Shown: positions 14,147 through 23,616, numbered from the stretch's first letter. The stretch: 64,000 nt of DNA from Desulfuromonadaceae bacterium (GCA_028687585.1 JAQTZV010000012.1:87745-151744), one strand, 5' to 3'. Program-made: numbers and translations. Notes: a model not told the origin generated them from the sequence alone.

Positions 14147-15319
14147 ATGATCAACCGATTCTGGTCAGGTTTACTTACGGTGCTGCTGTTAGCCGGCTGT
14201 GGCTGGGACGGTACTCCGACTCGCCCCAATGATTTCGCCCAACTGACGTCAATTACGATCAGTGCCGTCTCTGCGACCATTGCCAACGGTACATCCGCCA
14301 AGCTCGTTGCAACCGGCCACTTCTCCGGTCAGTTCGACCGTGACGTTACTGATCGTGCGGTCTGGTCAAGCGCTTCGCCGGCCGTGGCCGATTTCAGATA
14401 TTCTGCTGCACCGAACAAAAACCGGGTGACCGCGGTTACTCCGGGAACCACCGTCGTTACTGCAACGGTGGATGGGGTGTCGGCGACCTACGTGCTGACG
14501 GTATCGAGCGCCACGGTGCAAGCGGTAACGATTACGCCTGCCACTGCATCTATCCCCGTGGGTATGACCACCCAGTTTGCGGCAACCGGCTCCTTTTCGG
14601 ATGCAACGACTCAGGATCTGACCTTTGATGCGGTCTGGTCTTCAACTCCAGGCACGTTTGCTACGGTAAGTAACATCTCCGTCAGCAAGGGACTCGCCAG
14701 CGCTACTGCAGTCGGTAATGAGTCTGTCGTTGCGACTTTTGGCGCTGCCCCTGTCAGCGGCACTGCATCACTGGCGGTCTCTGCTCCGGCAATGCAATCG
14801 ATTACAGTCTCGCCGGCCAACTCTACCGTCTCAGGCTTGTCGAAGACAGTGACATTTACGGCCACCGGTAATTACTCTGACGGCACGACTTCCGATATCA
14901 CCGGTCAGGCCACCTGGGCATCGACCAAGCCAGGGTTTGCCACTATTGTAGCTGGTAGTGGTGTTGCCACTACTGTTGCGGCAGGCACGACCTCAATCAG
15001 TGCCACGCTGAACGGTATCAGCGGCAGCACAAACCTCACGGTGACGGTTCCGGTTTTGGACACCAACGGGCTGCAGATTACCCCGGCCAGCCCGAGTATG
15101 AGCGTTGGCGCGACGCAACAACTTACCGTAATGGCAACCTATACTGACAGCTCGTCCAAGGACGTGACCAGCAGCTGTGTCTGGACATCCAGCGCCCCTT
15201 CGAATGCTTCAGTAAGCGCGACCGGATTGGTTACCGGCGGAATTGCCGGCACCACCGTCATTACTGCTGCATATGGCGGCCAATTTACTGCGGTCACCGT
15301 TACCGTCACCGTACATTGA
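14147..15319 (+). CDS. Secreted lipoprotein with four Ig-like (BIG2) repeats
   Basis: The 390-residue product starts with a lipoprotein signal (FWSGLLTVLLLAGCGWDG, Cys lipidation). Four bacterial Ig-like group 2 repeats of about 85-95 residues follow, each with a core such as VTITPATASIPVGMTTQFAA and a later WSS and T-V-T-A pattern. Such repeats form extended surface stalks or adhesins. GGAGG precedes the ATG at 14147. No catalytic domain is visible. It lies 28 bases upstream of a beta-barrel gene, so the two may form a surface pair. Confidence 0.85.
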   Translation: MINRFWSGLLTVLLLAGCGWDGTPTRPNDFAQLTSITISAVSATIANGTSAKLVATGHFSGQFDRDVTDRAVWSSASPAVADFRYSAAPNKNRVTAVTPGTTVVTATVDGVSATYVLTVSSATVQAVTITPATASIPVGMTTQFAATGSFSDATTQDLTFDAVWSSTPGTFATVSNISVSKGLASATAVGNESVVATFGAAPVSGTASLAVSAPAMQSITVSPANSTVSGLSKTVTFTATGNYSDGTTSDITGQATWASTKPGFATIVAGSGVATTVAAGTTSISATLNGISGSTNLTVTVPVLDTNGLQITPASPSMSVGATQQLTVMATYTDSSSKDVTSSCVWTSSAPSNASVSATGLVTGGIAGTTVITAAYGGQFTAVTVTVTVH

Positions 15320-15347
15320 ACTATTTTCGCTTCCAGGAAAGGACGAT

Positions 15348-15998
15348 ATGAATCGAATCTGCCGGATAATAATCACTCTCTGTCTGCCGCTCCTGCTCTG
15401 CAGCCCGGCTATGGCACAGCATGCGGGCCCCTACATCGGGGCTTTTGTCGGGGGTAATGTGCTGATGGACGCCAAGAGTTCCGACAGCTCGGGGCTATTC
15501 ACCTTCACGTTTAATCCGGATATGCAGGGGAGCGCCGTACTCGGTTGGGAGTTTGCGCCGGGCAACCCTGTGGGGACGGGGCGGGTCGAGCTTGAATACA
15601 CCAGGCGCAGCAACCCGCTCGACCAGGTAAAGTTTGTTGAAGGGAGTTTCAAGGGGGACGGCGACATAAAAGCTGACAGTCTGATGATTAACTTTTTTGG
15701 CGTCTACCCTGACAATACAAAATGGGCACCATATTTCGGGGTCGGCATCGGGGCTGCCCGTATTGAGACGTCAAGCTTGAAGGTGACCGGCCAACCGCTA
15801 GCCTCAGGTTCAGACACTGTTTTAGCATACCAACTGGGAGCTGGAGTTGATTACTCGCTGACAAAATATCTGAACCTCGATCTCGGCTACCGCTTTTTTA
15901 ACAGTATCCGTCCTGAATTCACCGAAGCCAATGGGCAGAAGTTAAAGATGGATTATGTAAGCCACAACCTTGTTTTCGGCCTGCGAGTCGGATTCTGA
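15348..15998 (+). CDS. Outer membrane beta-barrel protein (OmpA/OMP_b-brl-like)
   Basis: The 216-residue product has a cleavable signal (LCLPLLLCSPAMAQ) and alternating amphipathic strands typical of an 8-stranded barrel: GPYIGAFVGGNV, VELEYTRRS, WAPYFGVGIGAARIE, LNLDLGYRFF. It ends in a terminal Phe (NLVFGLRVGF), the usual BAM recognition signal. AGGAAAGGA precedes the ATG at 15348. It could be a small porin-like or structural barrel, and it may anchor the preceding Ig-repeat lipoprotein. Confidence 0.85.
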   Translation: MNRICRIIITLCLPLLLCSPAMAQHAGPYIGAFVGGNVLMDAKSSDSSGLFTFTFNPDMQGSAVLGWEFAPGNPVGTGRVELEYTRRSNPLDQVKFVEGSFKGDGDIKADSLMINFFGVYPDNTKWAPYFGVGIGAARIETSSLKVTGQPLASGSDTVLAYQLGAGVDYSLTKYLNLDLGYRFFNSIRPEFTEANGQKLKMDYVSHNLVFGLRVGF

Positions 15999-16021
15999 GG
16001 GTACTAAGTCCCTTTGCCGCC

Positions 16022-18085
16022 TTGAGTAACAGCACGTGGTCGCGGTTTGCCCGGTTTAGAAAGAAGCAATTTGTGGTTTCTCTGTCATTGCGTTTTAAAA
16101 AGTCATCTCTCTTCGCAGCAGCTTTTTTTCTGTTCTTGCTGCTCGACTATCCGGCCCGGGCCCAAGACAGCTATGCCACGTACCCACCCCTGCCGTTTGG
16201 CTATACATCAATAAAAGTCTTCGATAATAAAGGGCAGTTTGTTGGTAGAATTCTGCCCGATAAACGCTACTGGGTGTCTATTGACCGGATTCCCACTTTC
16301 CTGCAAAAGGCTGTGGTGGCTGTTGAAGACGCCCGCTTTTACGAACATGGCGGTATAGATGTGCGCGGAATCGCCCGGGCTTTGGTAAAAGATGTGGTCA
16401 AGGGGCGTCTGGCTGAAGGGGGGTCAACCATTACCCAGCAGCTAATCAAAAACAGATACTTGTCGAGTGAAAAGACCATCGAACGAAAATATGAAGAAGC
16501 CAAAATGGCTATTGAGTACGAGCAAAAGTACACCAAGAAGCAGATCCTGGAGATGTATTTCAACGAAATTTATTACGGCAACGGGGCGTGGGGCATCGCC
16601 CAGGCATCCCGGCTCTATTTTGATAAAAGCCCGGAGGAGCTGAACGATGCCGAATGTGCTCTGCTGGCCGGTGTGCAAAAAAACCCTGGTCGCTACAACC
16701 CACTCGGTAAATCCGCCCAGGTTACCGGGCGGCGGGATATCGTGCTTGCGCGGATGGTGACACTGAACATGATCACGCCCGTCCAGAAGGCAAAACTGAG
16801 AAACCAGCGCGTTACTTTTACTCAATCGGGCCAGGCTCCGCATTATGTTGCTCACATCCGCAGCAAACTGATAGAGCGTTTTGGCCTCGATGTTATCGAA
16901 CAGGGGGGGCTTGAAGTCACTGCTGCCATGGATCTGGCTCTGCAAAAAAGTGCAGAAAAGGTGTTAGAAGAAGGGGTCAAAAAACGTTCACCGGAGCTGC
17001 AGGGGGCATTGGTCTGCCTTGACCCGGTTACGGGCGACGTTCTTGCTGCTGTGGGTGGGGTAGACGGTATTCGTAACGCCTATAACCGCGCATTTTTTGC
17101 CAAACGCCAGCCGGGATCGGCCATAAAACCGCTGATTTATGCTGCCGCACTGGAAAAAGGTATCACTGCCAGCAGCGTGTGGGATGACTCCCCGGTTTCA
17201 TACCCCGGCAGTAACAATGGAACCTGGACGCCGCAGAATTATGGCAAGGAGGTATACGGGGAGCTTACCCTCAGTCAGGCACTGGCGTATTCCAACAATG
17301 TCATAGCGGTTAAACTGCTGGATGCTGTCGGCATTCCGTATTTCGTCGATTTTGCCGGAAAAATGGGACTTTCGATGCACGCGGAGAATGGTCTTTCGCT
17401 CGCCCTGGGGACGGATGAAGTTACTCTGAATGACCTTGTACTGGCGTATGCACCGTTGGCAAATGGTGGCATGCGTCCAGAGGCGAGAACCATTATCAAA
17501 ATTTATGACCGCAAACGAAATACCTGGGTGGAATTTCCCGCAACGACGCTCCCGGTACTTTCGCCTGCGGTGGCTTATATTACTACGCAGATGCTCAAAG
17601 GCGTCATGACCTATGGTACCGGGAAAAGTCTCAAGAAATTCAATTTGACTCATCCGTCAGCCGGGAAGACCGGAACAACCGATGACTACCGGGATGCCTG
17701 GTTTGTCGGCTATACCCCTCAGTTAATAACCGGGGTCTGGGTTGGCTATGACAAGCCAAAGCCGGGGGGCAAGGGCTTTACTGGTGGCGCTGTTGCTGCC
17801 CCGATTTGGGAAAAATTCATGCGCAGAGCGGTGGCAACCAAGGCGCCTGCCGATTTTTCGCGTCCGGATTCGGTTGTTAGTGTGAGTGTTGATCTGGAGA
17901 CAGGGTATCTTGCGTCACCCGACTGCCCGGAAAAACGGGATGAGTTTTTTATTTCGGGGACGGAGCCAAGTGAATACTGTCCCAGGCATGGAAGAAATGA
18001 CGTGCCGGCTGAGCCTGTCGAGTCTGTTAAGCCTCTTGAATCTCTTGAACATCTTGAACCAATTGTACCGTCTGGATCCGATTGA
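16022..18085 (+). CDS. PBP1A-family bifunctional penicillin-binding protein
   Basis: This enzyme polymerises and cross-links peptidoglycan in the periplasm. A membrane anchor lies at about residues 29-46. The glycosyltransferase domain has EDARFYEHGGIDVRG and GGSTITQQ. The transpeptidase domain has SxxK in QPGSAIKPLIY, SxN in YSNNVIAV and KTG in SAGKTGTTDDYRDAW. At 687 residues it is a compact class A PBP. The TTG start at 16022 has no clear ribosome binding site, and a GTG at 16073 is possible. The C-terminus is Pro/Glu/Leu-rich and low-complexity, with near-repeats of ESLEHLEP type. Confidence 0.93.
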   Translation: MSNSTWSRFARFRKKQFVVSLSLRFKKSSLFAAAFFLFLLLDYPARAQDSYATYPPLPFGYTSIKVFDNKGQFVGRILPDKRYWVSIDRIPTFLQKAVVAVEDARFYEHGGIDVRGIARALVKDVVKGRLAEGGSTITQQLIKNRYLSSEKTIERKYEEAKMAIEYEQKYTKKQILEMYFNEIYYGNGAWGIAQASRLYFDKSPEELNDAECALLAGVQKNPGRYNPLGKSAQVTGRRDIVLARMVTLNMITPVQKAKLRNQRVTFTQSGQAPHYVAHIRSKLIERFGLDVIEQGGLEVTAAMDLALQKSAEKVLEEGVKKRSPELQGALVCLDPVTGDVLAAVGGVDGIRNAYNRAFFAKRQPGSAIKPLIYAAALEKGITASSVWDDSPVSYPGSNNGTWTPQNYGKEVYGELTLSQALAYSNNVIAVKLLDAVGIPYFVDFAGKMGLSMHAENGLSLALGTDEVTLNDLVLAYAPLANGGMRPEARTIIKIYDRKRNTWVEFPATTLPVLSPAVAYITTQMLKGVMTYGTGKSLKKFNLTHPSAGKTGTTDDYRDAWFVGYTPQLITGVWVGYDKPKPGGKGFTGGAVAAPIWEKFMRRAVATKAPADFSRPDSVVSVSVDLETGYLASPDCPEKRDEFFISGTEPSEYCPRHGRNDVPAEPVESVKPLESLEHLEPIVPSGSD

Positions 18086-18196
18086 GTTTGAAGTATAGGT
18101 AATTGCACTACACGCCGATGGCACTCGTATGCAGCAATAGCTGACAGTTCTAACGTATTGGATGTCATCACTGTCACCACACGTTCTGGAGGATTT

Positions 18197-18616
18197 ATGG
18201 ATACCAGCAGCAGGAGGACTTTTTTAGCGGTATGCCTTGGCGGTCTTGGCTCAATTGCTACCGCAGCGGTTGCCTGGCCGCTGTTCCGCTATCTGTCACC
18301 TCGCTCTGGCAGTGGGACAAGCGGAAAAGTAGTTATTCCGGATGCGGAAGTACGCGAGGGGGAAGCGAAATTCTTTGAATATGCCGGTTCTTCTGCGGTG
18401 CTGATCAGGAAAAGGGGCGGTGAACTTATCGCTCTTTCTGCGGTCTGTACCCATTTGGGCTGTATCGTACAATGGGAAAAAGATAAACAGGATTTCCTTT
18501 GCCCCTGTCATGGTGGGCATTATTCCGCCGATGGTGCAGTCACGGCCGGCCCGCCTCCCAAACCGTTAATAAAACTGCCGTTTACCGTGTTTGGCGGTAA
18601 TATAACTGTTGGGTAA
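18197..18616 (+). CDS. Rieske iron-sulfur protein of a cytochrome bc-type complex
   Basis: The 139-residue product carries a twin-arginine-like N-terminus ([12 protein letters not shown]) and one membrane anchor. The Rieske cluster motifs are CTHLGC and CPCHGGH, which ligate a 2Fe-2S cluster with two Cys and two His. It passes electrons from menaquinol to a c-type cytochrome. GGAGG precedes the ATG at 18197. It is followed by cytochrome b and a pentaheme cytochrome, so the three genes encode one quinol-oxidising complex. Confidence 0.95.
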   Translation: MDTSSRRTFLAVCLGGLGSIATAAVAWPLFRYLSPRSGSGTSGKVVIPDAEVREGEAKFFEYAGSSAVLIRKRGGELIALSAVCTHLGCIVQWEKDKQDFLCPCHGGHYSADGAVTAGPPPKPLIKLPFTVFGGNITVG

Positions 18617-18647
18617 CTTGTGAACGTAACCTGTTGAAGGAGCCGGT

Positions 18648-19751
18648 ATGACTCTCATTAAAAGTGTTATTGACTGGATCGATGTTCGCGTTGGAATTCG
18701 CGAGATAGCGGAGAAGGAACTGACCGGTTATCTCCTGCCGCGCAATATAAACGCCTGGTACTCGATGGGAAGCATTCTGCTGTTTGCCTTTGCTCTGCAG
18801 GTCGTTACCGGCATGCTGCTGCTGATCTATTATGTGCCGGATGCAGAGAAGGCTTTCAAAAGTGTTACCGCCATCATGAACGATGTCCCCTACGGCTGGC
18901 TGATCCGCATGCTTCACGCGGTCGGTTCAAATATGATGGTTCTGGTGCTGCTGCTTCATATGATTTCAGTGCTGTTCATGGGGAGTTATAAAAAACCTCG
19001 CGAATTGAACTGGGTGACCGGTTTTATCCTTCTCAGCATGATTCAGGGGATATCTCTGACCGGATATCTGCTCCCCTGGAGCCAGCTCTCCTTCTGGGCC
19101 ACTACCGTTGCCACCAATAGCGCCAATGCCATCCCGGTGCTGGGTCCATATCTGGTGGAATTCCTGCGCGGCAGTCCGCTGGTCGGACCTCCGACTCTGG
19201 GGCGCTTTTTCGCGCTGCATGTCGCGGTCATTCCGGCCGGGATCGCCGCCATGATAGCTGCCCACCTTTTTTTCCTCAAACGCACCGGGGTATCGACACC
19301 CCCCTTCGGGCAACAGGACACGTTGAACCAGTGGCGAGGCGAGAGTTATACACATGAGAATCATCCTGGCGGGATTCCCTTTTTTCCCGATTTTGCTCTT
19401 GAAGATCTGCGGTCGATTGCCATCTATATGGCGATATTTCTCGCGGTGGTATTTTTCGACCCGTATCTGTTTTTCCCGAAGGATGCCTTCATCCCGGCAA
19501 ATGCCTTTGTGACCCCGGCTCACATCAAGCCGGAGTGGTACTTCCTGGCCAACTACCAGACCCTGAAAATTTTTCCCAATGAGCTGATCGGTCTGTCGCT
19601 GCAGGGTGCTGCGATGACGTTCCTGGCGCTGCTCCCGTTCATTGATCGTGGCAGGGAACGTCATCCGCTGAAGCGGCCGCTGTTCATGATCTGTTCTGTC
19701 GGCGGCCTGCTGCTCTGGATCGGTCTGAGTATATGGGGGCATTTATCATGA
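18648..19751 (+). CDS. Cytochrome b (b6/subunit IV fused) of the quinol oxidoreductase
   Basis: The 367-residue membrane protein has several hydrophobic helices. The first part has the b-type heme region (MLHAVGSNMMVLVLLLHM, with His ligands). The later part has the Qo-site PEWY motif in HIKPEWYFLANYQ. The two halves correspond to cytochrome b6 and subunit IV in a single chain, as in bc1-type b subunits. Its stop overlaps the start of the pentaheme cytochrome gene by 4 bases. It forms the membrane core that oxidises menaquinol. Confidence 0.94.
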   Translation: MTLIKSVIDWIDVRVGIREIAEKELTGYLLPRNINAWYSMGSILLFAFALQVVTGMLLLIYYVPDAEKAFKSVTAIMNDVPYGWLIRMLHAVGSNMMVLVLLLHMISVLFMGSYKKPRELNWVTGFILLSMIQGISLTGYLLPWSQLSFWATTVATNSANAIPVLGPYLVEFLRGSPLVGPPTLGRFFALHVAVIPAGIAAMIAAHLFFLKRTGVSTPPFGQQDTLNQWRGESYTHENHPGGIPFFPDFALEDLRSIAIYMAIFLAVVFFDPYLFFPKDAFIPANAFVTPAHIKPEWYFLANYQTLKIFPNELIGLSLQGAAMTFLALLPFIDRGRERHPLKRPLFMICSVGGLLLWIGLSIWGHLS

Positions 19752-20572
19752 AATATCAGGATACTACCATGACGCTTTGTCTCCAATTGTGTGCCCTGTT
19801 GTTGCTTCCGTTCATATCGTTCCTCATGCCGACGCATGCCGCTGCAGAAGATGCTGCAGAGCCTGTCTGCATCCAGTGTCACTCTAAAATGCCGGAAAAA
19901 TACAGCCTGCCGGTCAAACTCTGGCGGGGCAGCATCCATGCCGAAAACGGCATCGCCTGCAATGGCTGCCACGGCGGTGATCCGAAAGATGCTGCCAATG
20001 CCATGAATCCGGCGCGCGGTTTTCTGGGAGCGCCCAAAGAATCGGCCATTCCTGCGTTCTGCGGCCGCTGCCATGTCGGCGTGATGAAGGATTATCTGGC
20101 CAGTGCTCACGGGCGCAAGCTTGGTGTCGGCGGCCCGACCTGTGTTACCTGCCACGGCAACCATCAGGTAATGAAGGCATCTCTGGAGTTGATTAACGAA
20201 AAGAGCTGCAGCCGCTGTCACAGCTTTGAACGGGCCAGAGTTATCCGGGATACCATGCAGGAAACTGAAAAAACCATCGTGGCGATTGACGGTCGTATCG
20301 GCGCATACAAAATGATCGGTACCGATATTGAAAAGCTGGAAAAAGATCTCTTTGCGGTGCGCAATCGCTTCCATACTCTGTTTCATGATGTTAATGTGGA
20401 ACTTGTCAAAAATGAATCTGCCCAGATTCAGGCGGATCTGCAGAAAACCCAGGTTGCGCTTGCAGCACTGGATACCACGCAACAGAACCGCAAGATTGCC
20501 GGAGCGGTTGCGGTGGCGTTTTTGCTGCTGCTGGCACTTGTCATACATCTTTTCAAAAAAACGTTTACTTAG
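19748..20572 (+). CDS. Membrane-anchored pentaheme c-type cytochrome
   Basis: The 274-residue product has five CXXCH motifs: CIQCH, CNGCH, CGRCH, CVTCH and CSRCH. A signal peptide or N-terminal anchor lies at about residues 10-35. A coiled-coil-like stretch (about 175-250) leads to a C-terminal membrane helix (VAVAFLLLLALVIHLF). The layout resembles NapC/NrfH-like or cytochrome c7-type redox partners. Translational coupling to cytochrome b (ATGA) suggests it is the electron-accepting subunit of the complex. The ATG at 19748 is used; a Met eight codons later is possible. Confidence 0.9.
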   Translation: MKYQDTTMTLCLQLCALLLLPFISFLMPTHAAAEDAAEPVCIQCHSKMPEKYSLPVKLWRGSIHAENGIACNGCHGGDPKDAANAMNPARGFLGAPKESAIPAFCGRCHVGVMKDYLASAHGRKLGVGGPTCVTCHGNHQVMKASLELINEKSCSRCHSFERARVIRDTMQETEKTIVAIDGRIGAYKMIGTDIEKLEKDLFAVRNRFHTLFHDVNVELVKNESAQIQADLQKTQVALAALDTTQQNRKIAGAVAVAFLLLLALVIHLFKKTFT

Positions 20573-20635
20573 AGATCTATTCAGGTTGTGTCTGCGAGCG
20601 CGTTGTCTCAACGGCAGACAAGCCCGGTTAGCCTG

Positions 20636-20664
20636 TTGACATTTCGTTACCGGTTCCATAGATT
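20636..20664 (+). promoter_or_regulatory. Sigma70-type promoter of the Cys-rich protein gene
   Basis: TTGACA (20636-20641) and TAGATT (20659-20664) are 17 bases apart. Transcription would begin at about 20671, the first base of the ORF-track ATG. The mRNA is therefore either leaderless or translated from a later Met. Confidence 0.55.
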
Positions 20665-20670
20665 ACCCGC

Positions 20671-21048
20671 ATGTTTTTATCGGATACGACCATGAGCTTT
20701 GCCCGCACATATGATTTTATTGTCGTTGTCACCCTGATCATTGCATACCTGACGGTGCCGGCATCGGGGCTTGCCCGTGCCGCCACCCTCGATTCCGGCT
20801 CATCTTCTGTGCAGATGTTCAGCAGCACCGCCACTACGGCACCCTGTGATAATTGCCCCTGTTCCGATGGTCATGGTTCTGACTGTTGCGACTCAATCTT
20901 CTGCTCCTGCTCCTGCCACGCTCCCCTGATTCATGGGCTGCAACTCTCCTATTCGCCGGAGATTTCAACTCAATGTTTTCAAGAACCATCCTGGTCGTTA
21001 TTGCAGGTCTACCGCTCCATATTTGTCCCGCCGCAAAACTACGTCTGA
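20671..21048 (+). CDS. Exported Cys-rich small protein of unknown function
   Basis: The 125-residue product has a signal-like hydrophobic segment (FIVVVTLIIAYLTVPASG). A cysteine-rich core follows (CDNCPCSDGHGSDCCDS, then CSCSCHAP) and a C-terminus ending SIFVPPQNYV. The core could bind metal in the periplasm. The CSCH is not a spaced CXXCH heme motif in a normal context, although CSCSCH formally contains C-S-C-H, so a heme role is unlikely. The start is uncertain: ATG 20671 coincides with the expected transcription start, while ATG 20692 gives MSFARTY directly before the signal. It lies just upstream of ResB. Confidence 0.6.
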   Translation: MFLSDTTMSFARTYDFIVVVTLIIAYLTVPASGLARAATLDSGSSSVQMFSSTATTAPCDNCPCSDGHGSDCCDSIFCSCSCHAPLIHGLQLSYSPEISTQCFQEPSWSLLQVYRSIFVPPQNYV

Positions 21049-21165
21049 TCAACCCCTCTATTTTAAAATACCGGCGACACCAACACCCCATCTTACCTGA
21101 CAAATTATTCCAGAAGAATATGGAAATATAGGATAGTGGTGCACATATCCAAGGAGAACCTACAC

Positions 21166-22548
21166 GTGACAACACCTAAAAAAGATTTTCTGCACTCCCT
21201 CTGGGACTTTTTCTGTTCACTGAAGCTGACCATGTTTCTGCTGATATCTCTGGCGGTCATCTCGATTATCGGGACGGTCATTCCCCAGGGAATACCCCCC
21301 CAAGAGTATCTAGCCCGGATCAGCCCGGCTAAAATAACGCTGTACAAGGCGCTCGGTTTTTTTGATATGTACCATTCCTGGTGGTTCATTCTGCTGCTGT
21401 ACCTGTTGACCGTCAACCTGATCGCCTGTTCCTTCAAGCGGCTGCCCCATATCTGGAAGATCATCTCCCAACCGGTAACAACTCTGAGCAACACTCTGGA
21501 GCAGTCCCTTACCAATGTGGCAACGATAAAAACTTCAGCTGAACCGACGGCAGTCAAAGAGAGGCTCGCTTCTTTTCTCAGTGCGGAATTTTCCACTCCT
21601 GTTGTTTCCGAGGTCGATGGCGCCTGGCACCTCTTTGCCCAGAAAACCCCCTGGTGCCGGCTCTCGGTCTATTTCGTCCATCTGAGCATCATTGTTATCT
21701 TCATCGGTTCCATAATCGGCTCACTTTTTGGCTTCAAAGGTTATGTGAACATTCTTGAAGGTGAAAGTGTCTCCAAAGTTATGACCCGCTCGGAAAAGGA
21801 AATCGATCTTGGTTACTCCGTGCGCCTCGAGCAATTCAGTATGGCAAAGTATCCCAGCGGAGCACCGAAAGAGTTCAAAAGTATTCTGACGGTACTGGAG
21901 AACGGCAAACCGGTACCTGACTACACCAATGTCCGTGTTATTGTTAACGATCCGCTTAGTTACAAAGGGATAACGTTCTATCAATCGAGCTACGGCAATG
22001 CCGGGAACTATTACTTTACGGTTACCGATATAAATGGCAGCAATCCCGTCTCCCTGACGGTTGCCGGCCAGTCTTCGGTTACTCTCCCCGATGGCAGCAG
22101 CCTGCACGTTCTGGAAGCAACACGTGAAGTCTCTCAATTTGCAAAAGATCTGTCCGGACCGGCTGCTCAGGTTGAGCTGCATACGCCGAACGGAAAAGCG
22201 GAAGCTTTTGTTGTCTATGCCAATCATCCCGAACTGAACATCCAGCACGCAAAGCAGCATGGCGCCGGTCCGGTCATTCACTACAGAGGCGCGGAAGAAA
22301 AAATGTATACCGGACTCCAGGTTGCCAAGGACCCGGGGGTGGAAATAGTCTGGCTTGGGTGTCTGCTGATGGTGGTCGGCATTTATGTCGCTTTCTTTAT
22401 GTCTCACCGTCGCATCTGGATCCGCATTCAGGACGGTGCGGTAACCATTGGCGGCAATGCCAGCAAGAATCCCGGTGCCTTCCAGCAAAACTTTGAGGCC
22501 CTTGTCGCGCAACTCAAAACAGCTCTTACTACGGAGAAACAACCATGA
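21166..22548 (+). CDS. resB: ResB-family cytochrome c biogenesis protein
   Basis: This is part of the system II (Ccs) machinery that delivers heme to apocytochromes c in the periplasm. The 460-residue product has the ResB layout: three N-terminal membrane helices (CSLKLTMFLLISLAVISIIG, WWFILLLYLLTVNLIAC, LSVYFVHLSIIVIFIGSII), a large periplasmic domain and a C-terminal helix (VWLGCLLMVVGIYVAFFM). I chose the GTG at 21166 because AAGGAG lies 9 bases upstream; the track start at 21136 has none. It overlaps ccsA by 4 bases. Confidence 0.92.
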   Translation: MTTPKKDFLHSLWDFFCSLKLTMFLLISLAVISIIGTVIPQGIPPQEYLARISPAKITLYKALGFFDMYHSWWFILLLYLLTVNLIACSFKRLPHIWKIISQPVTTLSNTLEQSLTNVATIKTSAEPTAVKERLASFLSAEFSTPVVSEVDGAWHLFAQKTPWCRLSVYFVHLSIIVIFIGSIIGSLFGFKGYVNILEGESVSKVMTRSEKEIDLGYSVRLEQFSMAKYPSGAPKEFKSILTVLENGKPVPDYTNVRVIVNDPLSYKGITFYQSSYGNAGNYYFTVTDINGSNPVSLTVAGQSSVTLPDGSSLHVLEATREVSQFAKDLSGPAAQVELHTPNGKAEAFVVYANHPELNIQHAKQHGAGPVIHYRGAEEKMYTGLQVAKDPGVEIVWLGCLLMVVGIYVAFFMSHRRIWIRIQDGAVTIGGNASKNPGAFQQNFEALVAQLKTALTTEKQP

Positions 22549-23402
22549 CCAGTTCACTGCTATTCAACATAACTACGTTTGCCTATCTCATATCGATGCT
22601 GCTGTTCTTTGCCTTTCTCGCCAGTCGTGCCAAAGCAATCGGTGCTGCAGCCATGGCCGTTTCTTATGGCGGACTGCTTGCACAGACGGTAGCAATCGCC
22701 CTCCGTTGGAAGGAATCCTACGACATGGGGGTGGGTCATGCCCCGTTCTCCAATCTGTACGAATCGATCGTCTTTTTTTCCTGGACGATCGTATTGATCT
22801 ATGCCCTGCTTGACATCAAGTACAAATACCGGGTGATCGGTGCTTTCGTCATGCCCTTCGCCCTGCTCGGTATGGCTTGGGCACAACTTGGTATGAACAA
22901 CTCCATCGAGCCGCTCGTACCCGCTCTGCAGAGTAACTGGCTACTGTATCACGTTGTTACCTGTTTCCTCGGCTACGCCGCTTTTGCCGTGGCCTGCGGT
23001 ATCTCTATCATGTACCTGATCAAAGCCGGCTGCGAAGAGGCCGCCGATGGGAAGGCCGGAAACGGTCTGCTTGCCATGTTTCCGCCGACTAAAGTTCTCG
23101 ATGATCTGAACTACCGCTCAATTATGGTCGGTTTTCCGCTGCTCACACTCGGCATCATTACCGGTGCCGCCTGGGCAAACTATGCCTGGGGCACCTACTG
23201 GAGCTGGGACCCGAAAGAAACCTGGTCGCTGATCGTCTGGTTCGTGTATGCCGCATTCCTGCATGCCCGCATCACGAAAGGCTGGGTCGGTAAACGCGCT
23301 GCCTGGCTTTCAATTATTGGTTTTGCCGCTACGCTTTTCTGCTATCTGGGTGTGAACCTGCTTTTATCAGGATTGCACAGCTATGGCGGCGGTGGAAAAT
23401 AA
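22545..23402 (+). CDS. ccsA: CcsA/ResC-type cytochrome c biogenesis protein
   Basis: The 285-residue integral membrane protein has about eight hydrophobic segments. The tryptophan-rich heme-binding motif is seen in WGTYWSWDPKETWSLIVW, and likely heme-ligand His residues lie nearby. With ResB it forms the system II heme lyase. It begins at ATGA overlapping the resB stop. The pair sits directly downstream of the bc complex with its pentaheme cytochrome, which would need this machinery. Confidence 0.93.
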   Translation: MTSSLLFNITTFAYLISMLLFFAFLASRAKAIGAAAMAVSYGGLLAQTVAIALRWKESYDMGVGHAPFSNLYESIVFFSWTIVLIYALLDIKYKYRVIGAFVMPFALLGMAWAQLGMNNSIEPLVPALQSNWLLYHVVTCFLGYAAFAVACGISIMYLIKAGCEEAADGKAGNGLLAMFPPTKVLDDLNYRSIMVGFPLLTLGIITGAAWANYAWGTYWSWDPKETWSLIVWFVYAAFLHARITKGWVGKRAAWLSIIGFAATLFCYLGVNLLLSGLHSYGGGGK

Positions 23403-23491
23403 GCTTCTGGTTCCGGCTCTTTGGACTTGATTTATTTATTAGAGCGTGGTAGTTATCACTTCCGCGTTACTGACGAATTGTCACGCCATGC

Positions 23492-23584
23492 GGAGAGATG
23501 GCCGAGTAGGTCGAAGGCGCTCGCCTGCTAAGCGAGTATACTGGGAAACCGGTATCCAGGGTTCGAATCCCTGTCTCTCCGCCA
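23492..23584 (+). tRNA. tRNA-Ser(GCU)
   Basis: The gene folds as a class II tRNA. The 7-bp acceptor pairs GGAGAGA with TCTCTCC, the anticodon arm CGCCTGCTAAGCG presents GCT, a long variable arm is present, and the T arm contains GGTTCGAATCC. The CCA end is encoded. The large variable arm and the GCU anticodon identify serine. Confidence 0.97.
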
Positions 23585-23616
23585 CTAAATAATTCGGCAT
23601 AGTCCGAAAAAGACCA

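Noticed and set aside
18966-19742. 258-residue ORF antisense to cytochrome b
   Set aside because: The plus strand encodes an intact cytochrome b with PEWY; the antisense frame is low-quality.
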